Positions 27,153 through 35,086 of a DNA stretch of 64,000 nt are shown piece by piece. The translations under genes were made by a program, and so were the position numbers. Position 1 is the stretch's first letter, and every line of letters starts with the position of its first letter. Source of the stretch: UBA1181 sp045601045 (GTDB lineage: Bacteria > Bacteroidota > Bacteroidia > Bacteroidales > Paludibacteraceae); NCBI GenBank assembly GCA_045601045.1, contig JAZRZA010000066.1, positions 1 through 64,000 of the forward strand. The letters run 5' to 3'. Below the pieces are notes generated by a model that was not told where the DNA came from, did no database searches, and saw only the letters and a list, made by a program, of their open reading frames with translations.

Positions 27153-28418
27153 ATGATAGACAAAAATACAGTCAAACGAATAATAATTGAAAATCAGCGT
27201 ATTGCATCAAATATCACACTCAACGAAAGAGAATATGACTTTGAGGATAATTTGAACTATGTGTTGATTGGACTCAGACGTGCAGGCAAATCCTATCTAT
27301 TGTACCAAAGGATGCAGCAACTAATGAAGTCTGGTCATTCGGTTGACGAATTTCTATATTTTAACTTCGAGGACGAACGTCTTATTGGCATGATGGCCTC
27401 CGACTTGGATACTATTCTTTCATCTTATAGGGAGATGTATGACTACAAACCATTTGTGTTCTTGGACGAGATTCAAATAATAGACGGATGGGAGAAATTT
27501 GCTCGCAGACTTGCCGATCAAGGGTATAGGGTATATATCACAGGCAGCAACGCGAAAATGTTAAGTTCAGAGATAGCAACAACGCTTGGCGGAAGATACC
27601 AAATAAAACGTGTGTTCCCTATGTCGTTCCGAGAGATGCTGAGGGCCAAAGGTGTTGATGTCGAAGATAAAAATTTCGAATTTAAGAACCAAGATTTGAT
27701 CAATAAGTATTTGGAGGAGTATTTTACATTTGGAGGTCTTCCTGAAATTGGCGGAGTGTTAGACAAAAGAGGTTGGCTTAGCGGTCTCTTTTCAAAAATT
27801 TTCTTCGGTGACCTGATTGCCCGTTATTCCATACGAAACGACAAGTCAATTAAGTATGTGGTACAGAAGATTGCGGAAAGTGTAAAGCAACCTGTGTCGT
27901 ACAACAGAATTGCCAACATGGTGTCGAGCATAGGAAAAAAGATTTCTACAGATACAGTAATTGATTACTTGGATTATATGAACGAATCGTGGTTGCTTAT
28001 CCCCATAGAGAATTTTGCAGCCAGATTTGTAGAGAAAGCATCCAACAAGAAGTACTATTTCATAGACAATGGAATACTAAATTTGTTTCTGACTGATCCC
28101 AATACGAGTTTACTAGAAAATATGGTGGCTGTCAGCCTCTACAAGCAATATGGTGATAATGTCACTTTTTATAATACCAACATAGAAGTGGATTTTTATT
28201 TGCAGGATCAAAAGACCGCTATCCAGGTAAGCTATTCGCTCAAAGATGAGGAGACTCGCAAAAGAGAGGTTCGCGCACTTGAAAAATTATCTTCTACAGT
28301 TGAAATAGATCATCTATTTATCATCACCATGTATGATGAAGAGGTAATAAATACCATCCATAGCGTAATTAACGTGCTTCCCTTGTGGAAGTGGCTTTTG
28401 AGGGTAAAACTGTGCTGA
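27153..28418 (+). CDS. AAA+ ATPase with DUF4143 (ATPase 2), nuclease motif decayed
   Basis: 421 residues. Walker A is GLRRAGKSY, Walker B FVFLDEIQ and sensor 1 VYITGSN; the DUF4143 part has FFGDLIARYSIRN, SYNRIANMVSSIGKKISTDTVIDYLDYMNESWLL and YYFIDNGILNLFL. At the C-terminal PD-(D/E)XK-like site the Asp remains (NIEVDFYL), but the Glu-x-Lys position reads IQVSYSL, so cleavage activity is doubtful; this is usual for this subgroup. The ending VLPLWKWLL is family-typical. The gene, with its iterons, lies between two 96-bp perfect direct repeats. Confidence 0.9.
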   Translation: MIDKNTVKRIIIENQRIASNITLNEREYDFEDNLNYVLIGLRRAGKSYLLYQRMQQLMKSGHSVDEFLYFNFEDERLIGMMASDLDTILSSYREMYDYKPFVFLDEIQIIDGWEKFARRLADQGYRVYITGSNAKMLSSEIATTLGGRYQIKRVFPMSFREMLRAKGVDVEDKNFEFKNQDLINKYLEEYFTFGGLPEIGGVLDKRGWLSGLFSKIFFGDLIARYSIRNDKSIKYVVQKIAESVKQPVSYNRIANMVSSIGKKISTDTVIDYLDYMNESWLLIPIENFAARFVEKASNKKYYFIDNGILNLFLTDPNTSLLENMVAVSLYKQYGDNVTFYNTNIEVDFYLQDQKTAIQVSYSLKDEETRKREVRALEKLSSTVEIDHLFIITMYDEEVINTIHSVINVLPLWKWLLRVKLC

Positions 28419-28432
28419 AAACCGAAAACTGT

Positions 28433-28528
28433 CAAATGCTCTGTCGTGAGTGCAATAGGCGGAAGAGTGATAAATAACCCCGCAGCGCTACAGAAAACAT
28501 CGGGCGGTGAATCGAATGGTTCGCCGCC
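28433..28528 (+). repeat. 96-bp perfect direct repeat, copy B
   Basis: Identical to 26901-26996. It begins 14 bases after the ATPase 2 stop and holds a non-functional copy of the DUF262-HNH 3' end plus a working-looking terminator. Confidence 0.9.
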
Positions 28529-28534
28529 CTTTTT
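28493..28534 (+). terminator. terminator after ATPase 2; copy 3 of the rng-terminator repeat
   Basis: GGGCGGTGAA / TTCGCCGCCC hairpin followed by TTTTT. Confidence 0.8.
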
Positions 28535-28747
28535 GAAAAAGGCTAGTATATACTTTTTGACCCCAAGTGATAAAAACACCATCAGCGATGGCAGTACTTA
28601 TAGGAACTATGTAGATTGACACCAACTTTTTATGGAATGACACCAAATTATGTAGGCAACGTCAGAAAGACGTCACACGGGCAACCCTGTATATACTCTG
28701 ACACGAAGTGAAGAGGATGTGCTGGGTGGATTGTCGAAATAGTTTTA
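28535..28747. other. intergenic stretch before the C10 peptidase gene
   Basis: No gene seen. TGACACCAA occurs twice, 21 bases apart (28617 and 28638). Function unknown. Confidence 0.35.
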
Positions 28748-28755
28748 TATCTTTG
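28748..28755 (+). promoter_or_regulatory. -7 box for the C10 peptidase
   Basis: TATCTTTG, perfect consensus, 30 bases before the ATG; a TTG lies 17 bases upstream. Confidence 0.6.
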
Positions 28756-28777
28756 CAACGAAGAAAAGTACTGCTCT

Positions 28778-31282
28778 ATGAAGAATATTTTCGTATTGTT
28801 ATCACTCCTTCCTACCCTCCTTCTTGCACAGACCATCGAAGTAAGAGAGGCTGAGAATAAAGCCCTACAGTTCCTGCAGACAAAGAAACAGATACAGTCA
28901 AAGACACAGACACGCGCCTCGCAGCAGGAGGTGCAGCTCTCACTGGCCTATACCTCACAGGCGGGCGATGAGACCTACTACTATGTCTTCAACAACGACG
29001 CAGGAGGCTTTGTTATCATGGGCGGTGACGAGGCTGCGAAGGAGGTGCTCGGCTACTCTGACAAGGGTACGTTCGACTACGCCCTCATCCCCGATAATAT
29101 GCGCTGGTGGCTCAGTCAGTATGACGCAGAGATCAGCCACGCTATCGGGGAGGTGAAGGCAGGTCGCACCAGTGTCATGAAATACGCTAAGACACGTTCA
29201 TCACGGCCGGATATCCCCGCCATGCTCACCACCGAGTGGGGACAGAAGGAGCCTTACAACTGCCAGATACCGACCTACGCTGCCGGATATACGGGCGAGA
29301 ATGCACTCGTGACCGGCTGTGTGCCTACCGCAGCGGCACAGGTGATGAGGTATTACGAGTGGCCCGATACGGGTGTAGGATCGGCCACCATGACTAGCAT
29401 GTATCATGACCTGACCTTCGAAGCCGACTTCGAGCACACTCATTATGACTGGGCGCACATGGCCGACACCTATACCAATGGCACCTATACGGGCTCAGCA
29501 GAAGAGGTGGCTGTGGGTACGCTGATGTATCAACTGGGTGTGGCCGTGAATGCAGAGTATTCTACTAGTAACACAAGTGCCAAAACTGAGAACTTGATTT
29601 CCCGTCTGACCAGTACCTTCAAATATAACAAAGGCATGACCTATGTGTCAAGGCAGTTTTATTCTGATGCGGAATGGGAGCAGCTGATTTATGAAGAACT
29701 GGCTAAGGGTCAGCCTGTGGTTTATGGTGGCTTTGCAAAACAGGATAACGAATTCATGGGGCACCAATTTGTCTGTGACGGTTATGAGGATGGCCGATGG
29801 CACATCAACTGGGGATGGTATGGCTATTATAATACAACCTTCCTGCTGACGGCATCGGCCACAGAAGAGGCATTGCGCCCTGCTGGAACTGGTACAGGTG
29901 GTGCGGTTGCCAGTACCAACTATTCCTACTATCAGGATGCCATCATCGGCATGTGTCCTGATAAGGACGGCTCCAGCGAATATAGAAAGGATTCGCTCGT
30001 TATTACAGAACTCTACTTAGATAATAATTATTGCTACATGCCGGGCGATGTAGTCGCAGCGAGGGTATCAGTAGAAACACTCGGTAAGGACGGCTATCCT
30101 ATGCAAGTCAGGTACAAACTCGTGAATACAAAAGATGACAATGAGATACTGAATATCCCAGATGTCTATACGGTCACTATAACTCCTGAAGAGCCAAGTT
30201 TTTTTAATGCCACATTCACCATACCTGCCGAAGCCAAATTGGGAACCACCTATCAGGTAGTGCCCATGATGGAGGATGAGCAGGGTGAGTGGAGGCCGAT
30301 CGCAGCCAAGCCGGGTGCAAATTTCACTAAACTGATCATACCGGCCTGGTCAGGGATAGGTCCAGATGACGATCAGTCGGTCAAGATCTTTAATAATGGC
30401 TATATCTCGGCCGATAGTCCAATCGGCAATGTCTTTGTGCATAACTATTCTCTGAAGACAGTGACACAGGCAATGGTCCTCTGGGTATATCCGGAAGAAG
30501 GTGGCGACAGTATTGACTATTTCGATCTTGGCGAGTTGACACTGGAGAGGAATGGTTTGAATATGCTCGACTTTAACTATCAGGATCTTCACAGCCAGAC
30601 CTTACCTGACAAGCCTCAGACGCTGGTGCCTGGCCATAATTACCTGCTCCGCTTTCAGAACCTGACTACAGGGGAACTCATGAAGGAGGCGGTACCCCTC
30701 TACTTCCGCGAGTCGCAGACCATCGAGTTCACCGCCCCTGAGTCTGGCTGGGGAACCCTCTGCCTGCCTTTCAACTATACTAATCTGCCGAAGGACTTGT
30801 CGACCTTTGGTATACTCAGTATCGACAATGACGAGCTTTCTTTGTTAGATTATAATATCTTCTATTTCGACCTTCCTTTCATCATACACGGCACACCAGG
30901 CACTACCTATCGCTTCTCTGGCCCTGTCACTCCCGTAGGATTGCGTACAAAGAGTCACCTGACCGCCAGCACCGAGGGTGATATCTATGCCCCTAAGGGC
31001 AGCTACGTGCTGCAGTGCCGCGATGGCATCACGGGCTTCTATAAGGTGCACGAAGATAATCAGGTGCTTGTAAAGCGATACGAAGCCTACCTTTTGCCCG
31101 ATGTGGAATGTGGTGACTTCATCAGCCTCGGAGAATACTATGAGTCACCTACTGTCATCGAGGACATCTACATGCGCACTGACGATTGCTATACCCAAAC
31201 TTACAATCTCCTAGGTATTGAGGTGAGTGACGATTACCGTGGTATCGTGATCAGCAAGGGTAAAAAATATATCAGGAAGTAA
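28778..31282 (+). CDS. C10-family cysteine peptidase, secreted, T9SS-like C-terminus
   Basis: 834 residues. A signal peptide (MKNIFVLLSLLPTLLLAQT) is followed by an inhibitory propeptide with the GGFVIMGGDEAAKEVLGYSD block. The streptopain-like domain comes next: the nucleophile Cys is in LVTGCVPTAAAQVMRYYEWP near residue 182, the His in GHQFVCDGY near 328, then HINWGWYGYYN. Several beta domains follow, and the chain ends in YNLLGIEVSDDYRGIVISKG plus a basic tail, a T9SS-type sorting signal. It would be secreted or surface-bound and degrade host or feed protein. Codon choice (many CTG, CAG and GCC) differs from neighbours, suggesting transfer within Bacteroidales. Confidence 0.92.
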   Translation: MKNIFVLLSLLPTLLLAQTIEVREAENKALQFLQTKKQIQSKTQTRASQQEVQLSLAYTSQAGDETYYYVFNNDAGGFVIMGGDEAAKEVLGYSDKGTFDYALIPDNMRWWLSQYDAEISHAIGEVKAGRTSVMKYAKTRSSRPDIPAMLTTEWGQKEPYNCQIPTYAAGYTGENALVTGCVPTAAAQVMRYYEWPDTGVGSATMTSMYHDLTFEADFEHTHYDWAHMADTYTNGTYTGSAEEVAVGTLMYQLGVAVNAEYSTSNTSAKTENLISRLTSTFKYNKGMTYVSRQFYSDAEWEQLIYEELAKGQPVVYGGFAKQDNEFMGHQFVCDGYEDGRWHINWGWYGYYNTTFLLTASATEEALRPAGTGTGGAVASTNYSYYQDAIIGMCPDKDGSSEYRKDSLVITELYLDNNYCYMPGDVVAARVSVETLGKDGYPMQVRYKLVNTKDDNEILNIPDVYTVTITPEEPSFFNATFTIPAEAKLGTTYQVVPMMEDEQGEWRPIAAKPGANFTKLIIPAWSGIGPDDDQSVKIFNNGYISADSPIGNVFVHNYSLKTVTQAMVLWVYPEEGGDSIDYFDLGELTLERNGLNMLDFNYQDLHSQTLPDKPQTLVPGHNYLLRFQNLTTGELMKEAVPLYFRESQTIEFTAPESGWGTLCLPFNYTNLPKDLSTFGILSIDNDELSLLDYNIFYFDLPFIIHGTPGTTYRFSGPVTPVGLRTKSHLTASTEGDIYAPKGSYVLQCRDGITGFYKVHEDNQVLVKRYEAYLLPDVECGDFISLGEYYESPTVIEDIYMRTDDCYTQTYNLLGIEVSDDYRGIVISKGKKYIRK

Positions 31283-31358
31283 TTCGAATCACATTACAAG
31301 ACGGAAGCACGTTTGCCCAAATCCACAAGCGAATAAAACCAAGCATCGGCATATCCTC

Positions 31359-31413
31359 ATTTGCCTGAAAGGCAATATTTCAGTAACCGATTGCATCGAC
31401 GAAGGAGATGCTG
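31359..31413 (+). repeat. 55-bp perfect direct repeat, copy 1
   Basis: Identical to 32971-33025, with diverged similarity up to about 40 bases upstream. It contains TTGCC/GGCAA and GCATC/GATGC small inverted repeats. In one frame both copies encode CLKGNISVTDCIDEGDA, so it may be a piece of a former gene. The pair brackets ATPase 3. Confidence 0.88.
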
Positions 31414-31457
31414 CGAAAAAGGTTAACCTCCTCAGTTGTAAGGGGCAACACATAGAC

Positions 31458-31541
31458 TTTGCCTACTCTTTTCACGCTTTCATACCAAATTTTGCATACT
31501 CTTTTTACATTTTTACACCAAATCTTGCCTACTCTTTTTAC
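31458..31541 (+). repeat. iteron set 3: three repeats, 33-bp period, upstream of ATPase 3
   Basis: Units begin at 31458, 31491 and 31524, exactly 33 bases apart: TTTGCCTACTCTTTTCAC, TTTGCATACTCTTTTTAC, CTTGCCTACTCTTTTTAC. Units 1 and 2 are similar over the whole 33 bases, ending ACCAAAT. Unit 3 starts 26 bases before the -7 box. Confidence 0.88.
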
Positions 31542-31549
31542 GGTTTTTA

Positions 31550-31557
31550 TAATTTTG
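31550..31557 (+). promoter_or_regulatory. -7 box for ATPase 3
   Basis: TAATTTTG, perfect consensus, 28 bases before the ATG at 31578. Confidence 0.6.
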
Positions 31558-31577
31558 TACTTAAAATATAGACATTT

Positions 31578-32897
31578 ATGAATTATATAGAGAGAACAAT
31601 AGATAAGGTATTGCTTGATTGGTCGAATTCACACAATAGAAAACCATTGTTGTTAAGAGGAGCTAGGCAAGTTGGCAAAACGAGTGCGGTTCGTAATTTG
31701 GGCAAATCATTTAAGAGTTATGTTGAAGTCGACCTAAACGAAAGGAAAGACATTCATCACCTTTTCGACCCCAAGTACACACCACAACAAATATGTGATA
31801 ATCTAAGCCTTGTTTTAGGAGTTTCTATAGTACCAGGAGAGACACTTCTTCTTTTGGATGAGATTCAATCATGCATGGAAGCTATTAACAAACTAAGGTA
31901 TTTTTACGAACGATATCCAGAACTACATGTTGTTGCGACAGGATCATTATTAGAATTCGCCCTTGAGGAACTTCCTTCTTTTGGAGTAGGAAGAGTGGAA
32001 TCAGTATATATGTATCCATTTTCTTTTAAGGAATTTCTAAATGCCACAGGAAATGCAAATCTTGTTTCGGCAATAGATTCTGCTTCTGTGGATGCTCCAT
32101 TGCACGATATCATTCATACTAAAGCAAATGATCTTCTGAAATTGTTCATGGCAATAGGAGGAATGCCAGAAGTGATTGCGACTTATACCACCACACACAG
32201 TTTATTTGAATGTCAAAAGGTACTGAATGTATTGGTAGAGTCTTATAGAGATGATTTTGTTAAGTATAGGAAGCGAATTGACCCTAAGTTGATTGCGGAA
32301 GCATGGCTTTCTGTAGCAGAGCAAGGACAAGGGAAATTCATATACTCACGAGTAAATGGAGAATTGCGAACAGAGACCATCAAACGTGCCGTAGACACAC
32401 TTGTTTTGGCAGGACTTGTTTTGCCAGTAGTGCACACTTCCGCTAATGGACTTCCCTTGGGAGCAGAAGCTAATCATAAATACAGCCGTATGATTATGAT
32501 TGACACTGGAATTGTTCAGAAGATATTGAATCTCAATATTGTGGATTTTATCGCATCGGAAGATATAAAAGCAATCAATAGAGGGGCATTAACAGAACTC
32601 TTTATAGGACAAGAAATCGCTAAGAGTTCATCTCCCTATTCGAAACCATCATTGTATTGTTGGCATCGTGAAGAGAAAGATGGCAATGCGGAAATAGATT
32701 ATATAATAGAAAAGGATGGTAAGATTCTTCCTATTGAAGTAAAAGCAGGAACCAGCGGATCTATGCAAAGTCTTCGCTACTTCCTAAAAACAAAAAAACT
32801 GCCATTGGGACTTCGTACATCTCTTGAAAATTTTTCAAAGTATGATAACATCGAAGTTATTCCACTATATGCATTTGGAAGTTTCTTAATGAAATAG
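31578..32897 (+). CDS. AAA+ ATPase with DUF4143 (ATPase 3)
   Basis: 439 residues. Walker A is GARQVGKTSAV, Walker B LLLLDEIQ, sensor 1 VVATGSLLEFAL. The middle (QGQGKFIYSRVNGELRTETIKRAVDTLVLAGLVLPV) is winged-helix-like. The DUF4143 nuclease-like C-terminus is intact: Glu in LTELFIGQEI, Asp in NAEIDYII and Glu-x-Lys in LPIEVKAG. This is the AAA_14/DUF4143 'ATP-binding' type widespread in anaerobes; the biological role is unsettled. It is flanked by 55-bp perfect direct repeats and has its own iteron set. Confidence 0.92.
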   Translation: MNYIERTIDKVLLDWSNSHNRKPLLLRGARQVGKTSAVRNLGKSFKSYVEVDLNERKDIHHLFDPKYTPQQICDNLSLVLGVSIVPGETLLLLDEIQSCMEAINKLRYFYERYPELHVVATGSLLEFALEELPSFGVGRVESVYMYPFSFKEFLNATGNANLVSAIDSASVDAPLHDIIHTKANDLLKLFMAIGGMPEVIATYTTTHSLFECQKVLNVLVESYRDDFVKYRKRIDPKLIAEAWLSVAEQGQGKFIYSRVNGELRTETIKRAVDTLVLAGLVLPVVHTSANGLPLGAEANHKYSRMIMIDTGIVQKILNLNIVDFIASEDIKAINRGALTELFIGQEIAKSSSPYSKPSLYCWHREEKDGNAEIDYIIEKDGKILPIEVKAGTSGSMQSLRYFLKTKKLPLGLRTSLENFSKYDNIEVIPLYAFGSFLMK

Positions 32898-32970
32898 TAG
32901 AATGAAATGGTGCAACATTAATATCTATTTCAAAATCCACAAGCGACCAAACCAATCATAGTGAATCCCT

Positions 32971-33025
32971 ATTTGCCTGAAAGGCAATATTTCAGTAACC
33001 GATTGCATCGACGAAGGAGATGCTG
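32971..33025 (+). repeat. 55-bp perfect direct repeat, copy 2
   Basis: Identical to 31359-31413; lies between the end of ATPase 3 and the convergent EamA gene. Confidence 0.88.
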
Positions 33026-33063
33026 TCGGTTATACCCAACGAGGAGCATGCGACCGGAAGAGA

Positions 33064-33966
33064 CTACCTCAGCGCACCTACCGTCAACAACGCCACGCCA
33101 CACAAGATACCGCAGAGCAACAACCCCTTGAGTTTCAAATTCTTTTCACCTAAGAAGAGCGCACCGTACAAGAATGGCACCACCGCGCCCGAACGACGGA
33201 TCGTGGAGACGATGGAGATCAAAGAACCTTCGGAAGAGAGGGCCCAGAAGTAGACATAATCGGCGAATATCAAAAAGATAGAGATGCCCGCAATGCTCCA
33301 CCGCCACTCAAAAGGAGTAGTCTTCTTGCGGTTCGGATACCACATCGTGAAGAGAATCACGAGCATCAGCAACGCTTGGTACATCGTACTGAATACCTGC
33401 ACGCCTACCCGATCGAAGGAGCGCATCAAATGCTTATCATAGAGACCGCTGGCCGCTCCCAATAGGGTCGCCAAGATAATCAGCCAGATCCACTTGTTCT
33501 TTTTCCAGGAGATACCCTCCTTCAAACCCGCCAACGAGAAGCAATAAAAGAAAAAGATGGTGACCACCACGCCCACCGCCTGCAAAGGGGTCAAATGCTC
33601 CGAAAAGATGAAGAAGGCCCCGATAACCGTCCACATCGGTTGGGTGGCGCGAATAGGCGAAAAGATGGTGATGGGAACATATTTCATGCCGAAATAGGCT
33701 GAAATCCAAGAGCCTAAAACGATGGCGGACTTTAAAAAGATGCGCAAATGGGTGGAGAGATCCATCTTCGGCACATAGAAATAACTGCCCTCCATTACCT
33801 GCGGCGCAAAGGTCGATAGCAAGAGGAAGGGGGTGAAGATCACCGCCGAGATGAAGATGGAGGAGGCCAAGACAGGGATGACCGCATTCTCCTTTAAAGA
33901 ACGCTTTTTGAAAACGTCATAGATGCCCAACAAAAGGGCGGAACATAAGGCTAATAAAACCCACAC
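33064..33966 (-). CDS. EamA/DMT-superfamily transporter
   Basis: 300 residues, almost entirely hydrophobic, with about ten membrane segments arranged as two EamA repeats (each about 140 residues). The first begins MWVLLALCSALLLGIYDVFKKRSL; the second follows the charged loop KEGISWKKNKW. ISIVSTIRRSGAVVPFLYGALFLGEKNLKLKGLLLCG in the last third is family-typical. The substrate of this drug/metabolite exporter group cannot be predicted. The gene ends 38 bases from the right copy of a direct repeat, marking the far edge of the accessory block. Confidence 0.9.
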   Translation of the reverse strand: MWVLLALCSALLLGIYDVFKKRSLKENAVIPVLASSIFISAVIFTPFLLLSTFAPQVMEGSYFYVPKMDLSTHLRIFLKSAIVLGSWISAYFGMKYVPITIFSPIRATQPMWTVIGAFFIFSEHLTPLQAVGVVVTIFFFYCFSLAGLKEGISWKKNKWIWLIILATLLGAASGLYDKHLMRSFDRVGVQVFSTMYQALLMLVILFTMWYPNRKKTTPFEWRWSIAGISIFLIFADYVYFWALSSEGSLISIVSTIRRSGAVVPFLYGALFLGEKNLKLKGLLLCGILCGVALLTVGALR

Positions 33967-33971
33967 AATTT

Positions 33972-34009
33972 AATTATGAATTTTGAATTATGAATTTTGA
34001 ATTATGAAT
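33972..34009. repeat. short tandem repeat AATTATGAATTTTG
   Basis: 14-base unit repeated 2.7 times between two minus-strand genes. Likely simple slippage repeat. Confidence 0.8.
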
Positions 34010-34027
34010 CGTTGGTTCGACGGTCAA

Positions 34028-34639
34028 TTAATATTCCAATTCACCTTTGCCTTGACGGACAATGACTGGCTCATCACCTGTGCAATCGACCACTGTGGAG
34101 GGTTCCAAAGTGCCGTAACCGCCATTGATCACCACATCCGCGATGTGCTCATATCGCTCGTGGATCAATTCCGGATCGGTAAAATATTCCAAGATCTCGT
34201 CATCGTCATCTTTCACGGAGGTGGAGAGGATCGGATTACCTAAACCCTTCACCAACTCACGGATGATATTGTTATCAGGCACCCTGATACCGACGGTCTT
34301 CTTGTTGCGGAAGAGTTTAGGCAAATTGCTGTTGCCATTCAGAATGAAGGTGAATGGACCAGGCAAGTTCTTCTTCATCAATTTGAAAGTGTTGTTGTCC
34401 ACCTTCGCGTACTCGCTGATATGGCTCAAATCGCTACATATAAAGGATAGGTTGGCCTTTCTCGGATCGATGTTCTTCAATCGGCAAATCTTCTCCACCG
34501 CCTTGGCGTTGAAAATGTCGCAACCAAGACCATAAATGGTGTCGGTCGGATAGACGATCAAACCTCCGTCGCGCAAGAACTGCACTACCTTTTCGATCTC
34601 CCTTTCGCTAGGGTTCTCCGGATAAATTCTAATCAGCAT
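34028..34639 (-). CDS. threonylcarbamoyl-AMP synthase, TsaC/Sua5/YciO family
   Basis: 203 residues. The YrdC/Sua5 fold is shown by GGLIVYPTDTIYGLGCDIFN at residues 25-45, KANLSFICSDLSHISEYA, LPGPFTFILNG and TVGIRVPDN, then LSTSVKDDDD. These enzymes make threonylcarbamoyl-AMP for the universal t6A37 tRNA modification. With no C-terminal Sua5 domain it is the short type; the variant VKDDDD after LSTS, where TsaC often has SAN, makes the YciO subgroup possible. It ends next to a simple tandem repeat. Confidence 0.9.
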   Translation of the reverse strand: MLIRIYPENPSEREIEKVVQFLRDGGLIVYPTDTIYGLGCDIFNAKAVEKICRLKNIDPRKANLSFICSDLSHISEYAKVDNNTFKLMKKNLPGPFTFILNGNSNLPKLFRNKKTVGIRVPDNNIIRELVKGLGNPILSTSVKDDDDEILEYFTDPELIHERYEHIADVVINGGYGTLEPSTVVDCTGDEPVIVRQGKGELEY

Positions 34640-34664
34640 TTTATTCTCTTTTTAATCTTCCAAG

Positions 34665-35057
34665 CTAATCCTCTAAAAAATAGGTGATACGGTGCGGGCG
34701 CGCCTTCTCGTCCAACTGGATGAATGTGTAGAGTCCGGTAAGGATGACGCGGCGCTTCTCGCCGTCGGGATCGGCCACAGCCGTAAGTTCCATGATCATC
34801 TTCACAGCGCCCAACTCCATCGGTTGGGCAGTGACCTCTATCGTCTCGCCTAGATATCCCGGCGCGCGGAACCGAATCTTATCGGCAGATGCCGTGCAGG
34901 TGGTCTGATGAGTAAGTTCAACGGAGAGCTCATGCCCCACCTTATCCATCCAAGCCATCACCTCGCCGCCGAAAAGCGTACCATTGCAGTTCAACTTCGT
35001 CTCGTCCACCACATAGCGTTTCGACCACGACCGCTGCATCAAATCCTCTATTGTCAT
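34665..35057 (-). CDS. acyl-CoA thioesterase, hotdog fold (YciA/BACH type)
   Basis: 130 residues. The hotdog core reads DETKLNCNGTLFGGEVMAWMDKVGHELSV, the family motif in which Asn-x-x-Gly-x-x-x-Gly-Gly leads into the central helix with its catalytic Asp. Then comes TTCTASADKIRFRAPGYLGETIEVTAQPMELG. It hydrolyses acyl-CoA esters in the cytoplasm; chain-length preference is not predictable. A TACCTTTG promoter box sits 22 bases upstream. The gene is separated by 25 bases from the TsaC-type gene and could be read through into it. Confidence 0.92.
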   Translation of the reverse strand: MTIEDLMQRSWSKRYVVDETKLNCNGTLFGGEVMAWMDKVGHELSVELTHQTTCTASADKIRFRAPGYLGETIEVTAQPMELGAVKMIMELTAVADPDGEKRRVILTGLYTFIQLDEKARPHRITYFLED

Positions 35058-35078
35058 ACCTGCTATTTTTTATGGGTG

Positions 35079-35086
35079 CAAAGGTA
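35079..35086 (-). promoter_or_regulatory. -7 box for the thioesterase
   Basis: TACCTTTG on the minus strand, perfect consensus, 22 bases before the ATG. Confidence 0.65.

Noticed and set aside
28617..28646. TGACACCAA twice, 21 bases apart, as a fourth iteron set
   Set aside because: Only two units, different period, and not positioned at the downstream -7 box.
23120..31541. Repeat arrays with constant 33-base period as CRISPR arrays
   Set aside because: Only three units each, the repeated part covers half to all of the period with no variable spacer of normal length, the arrays sit at promoters, and no cas genes are present.
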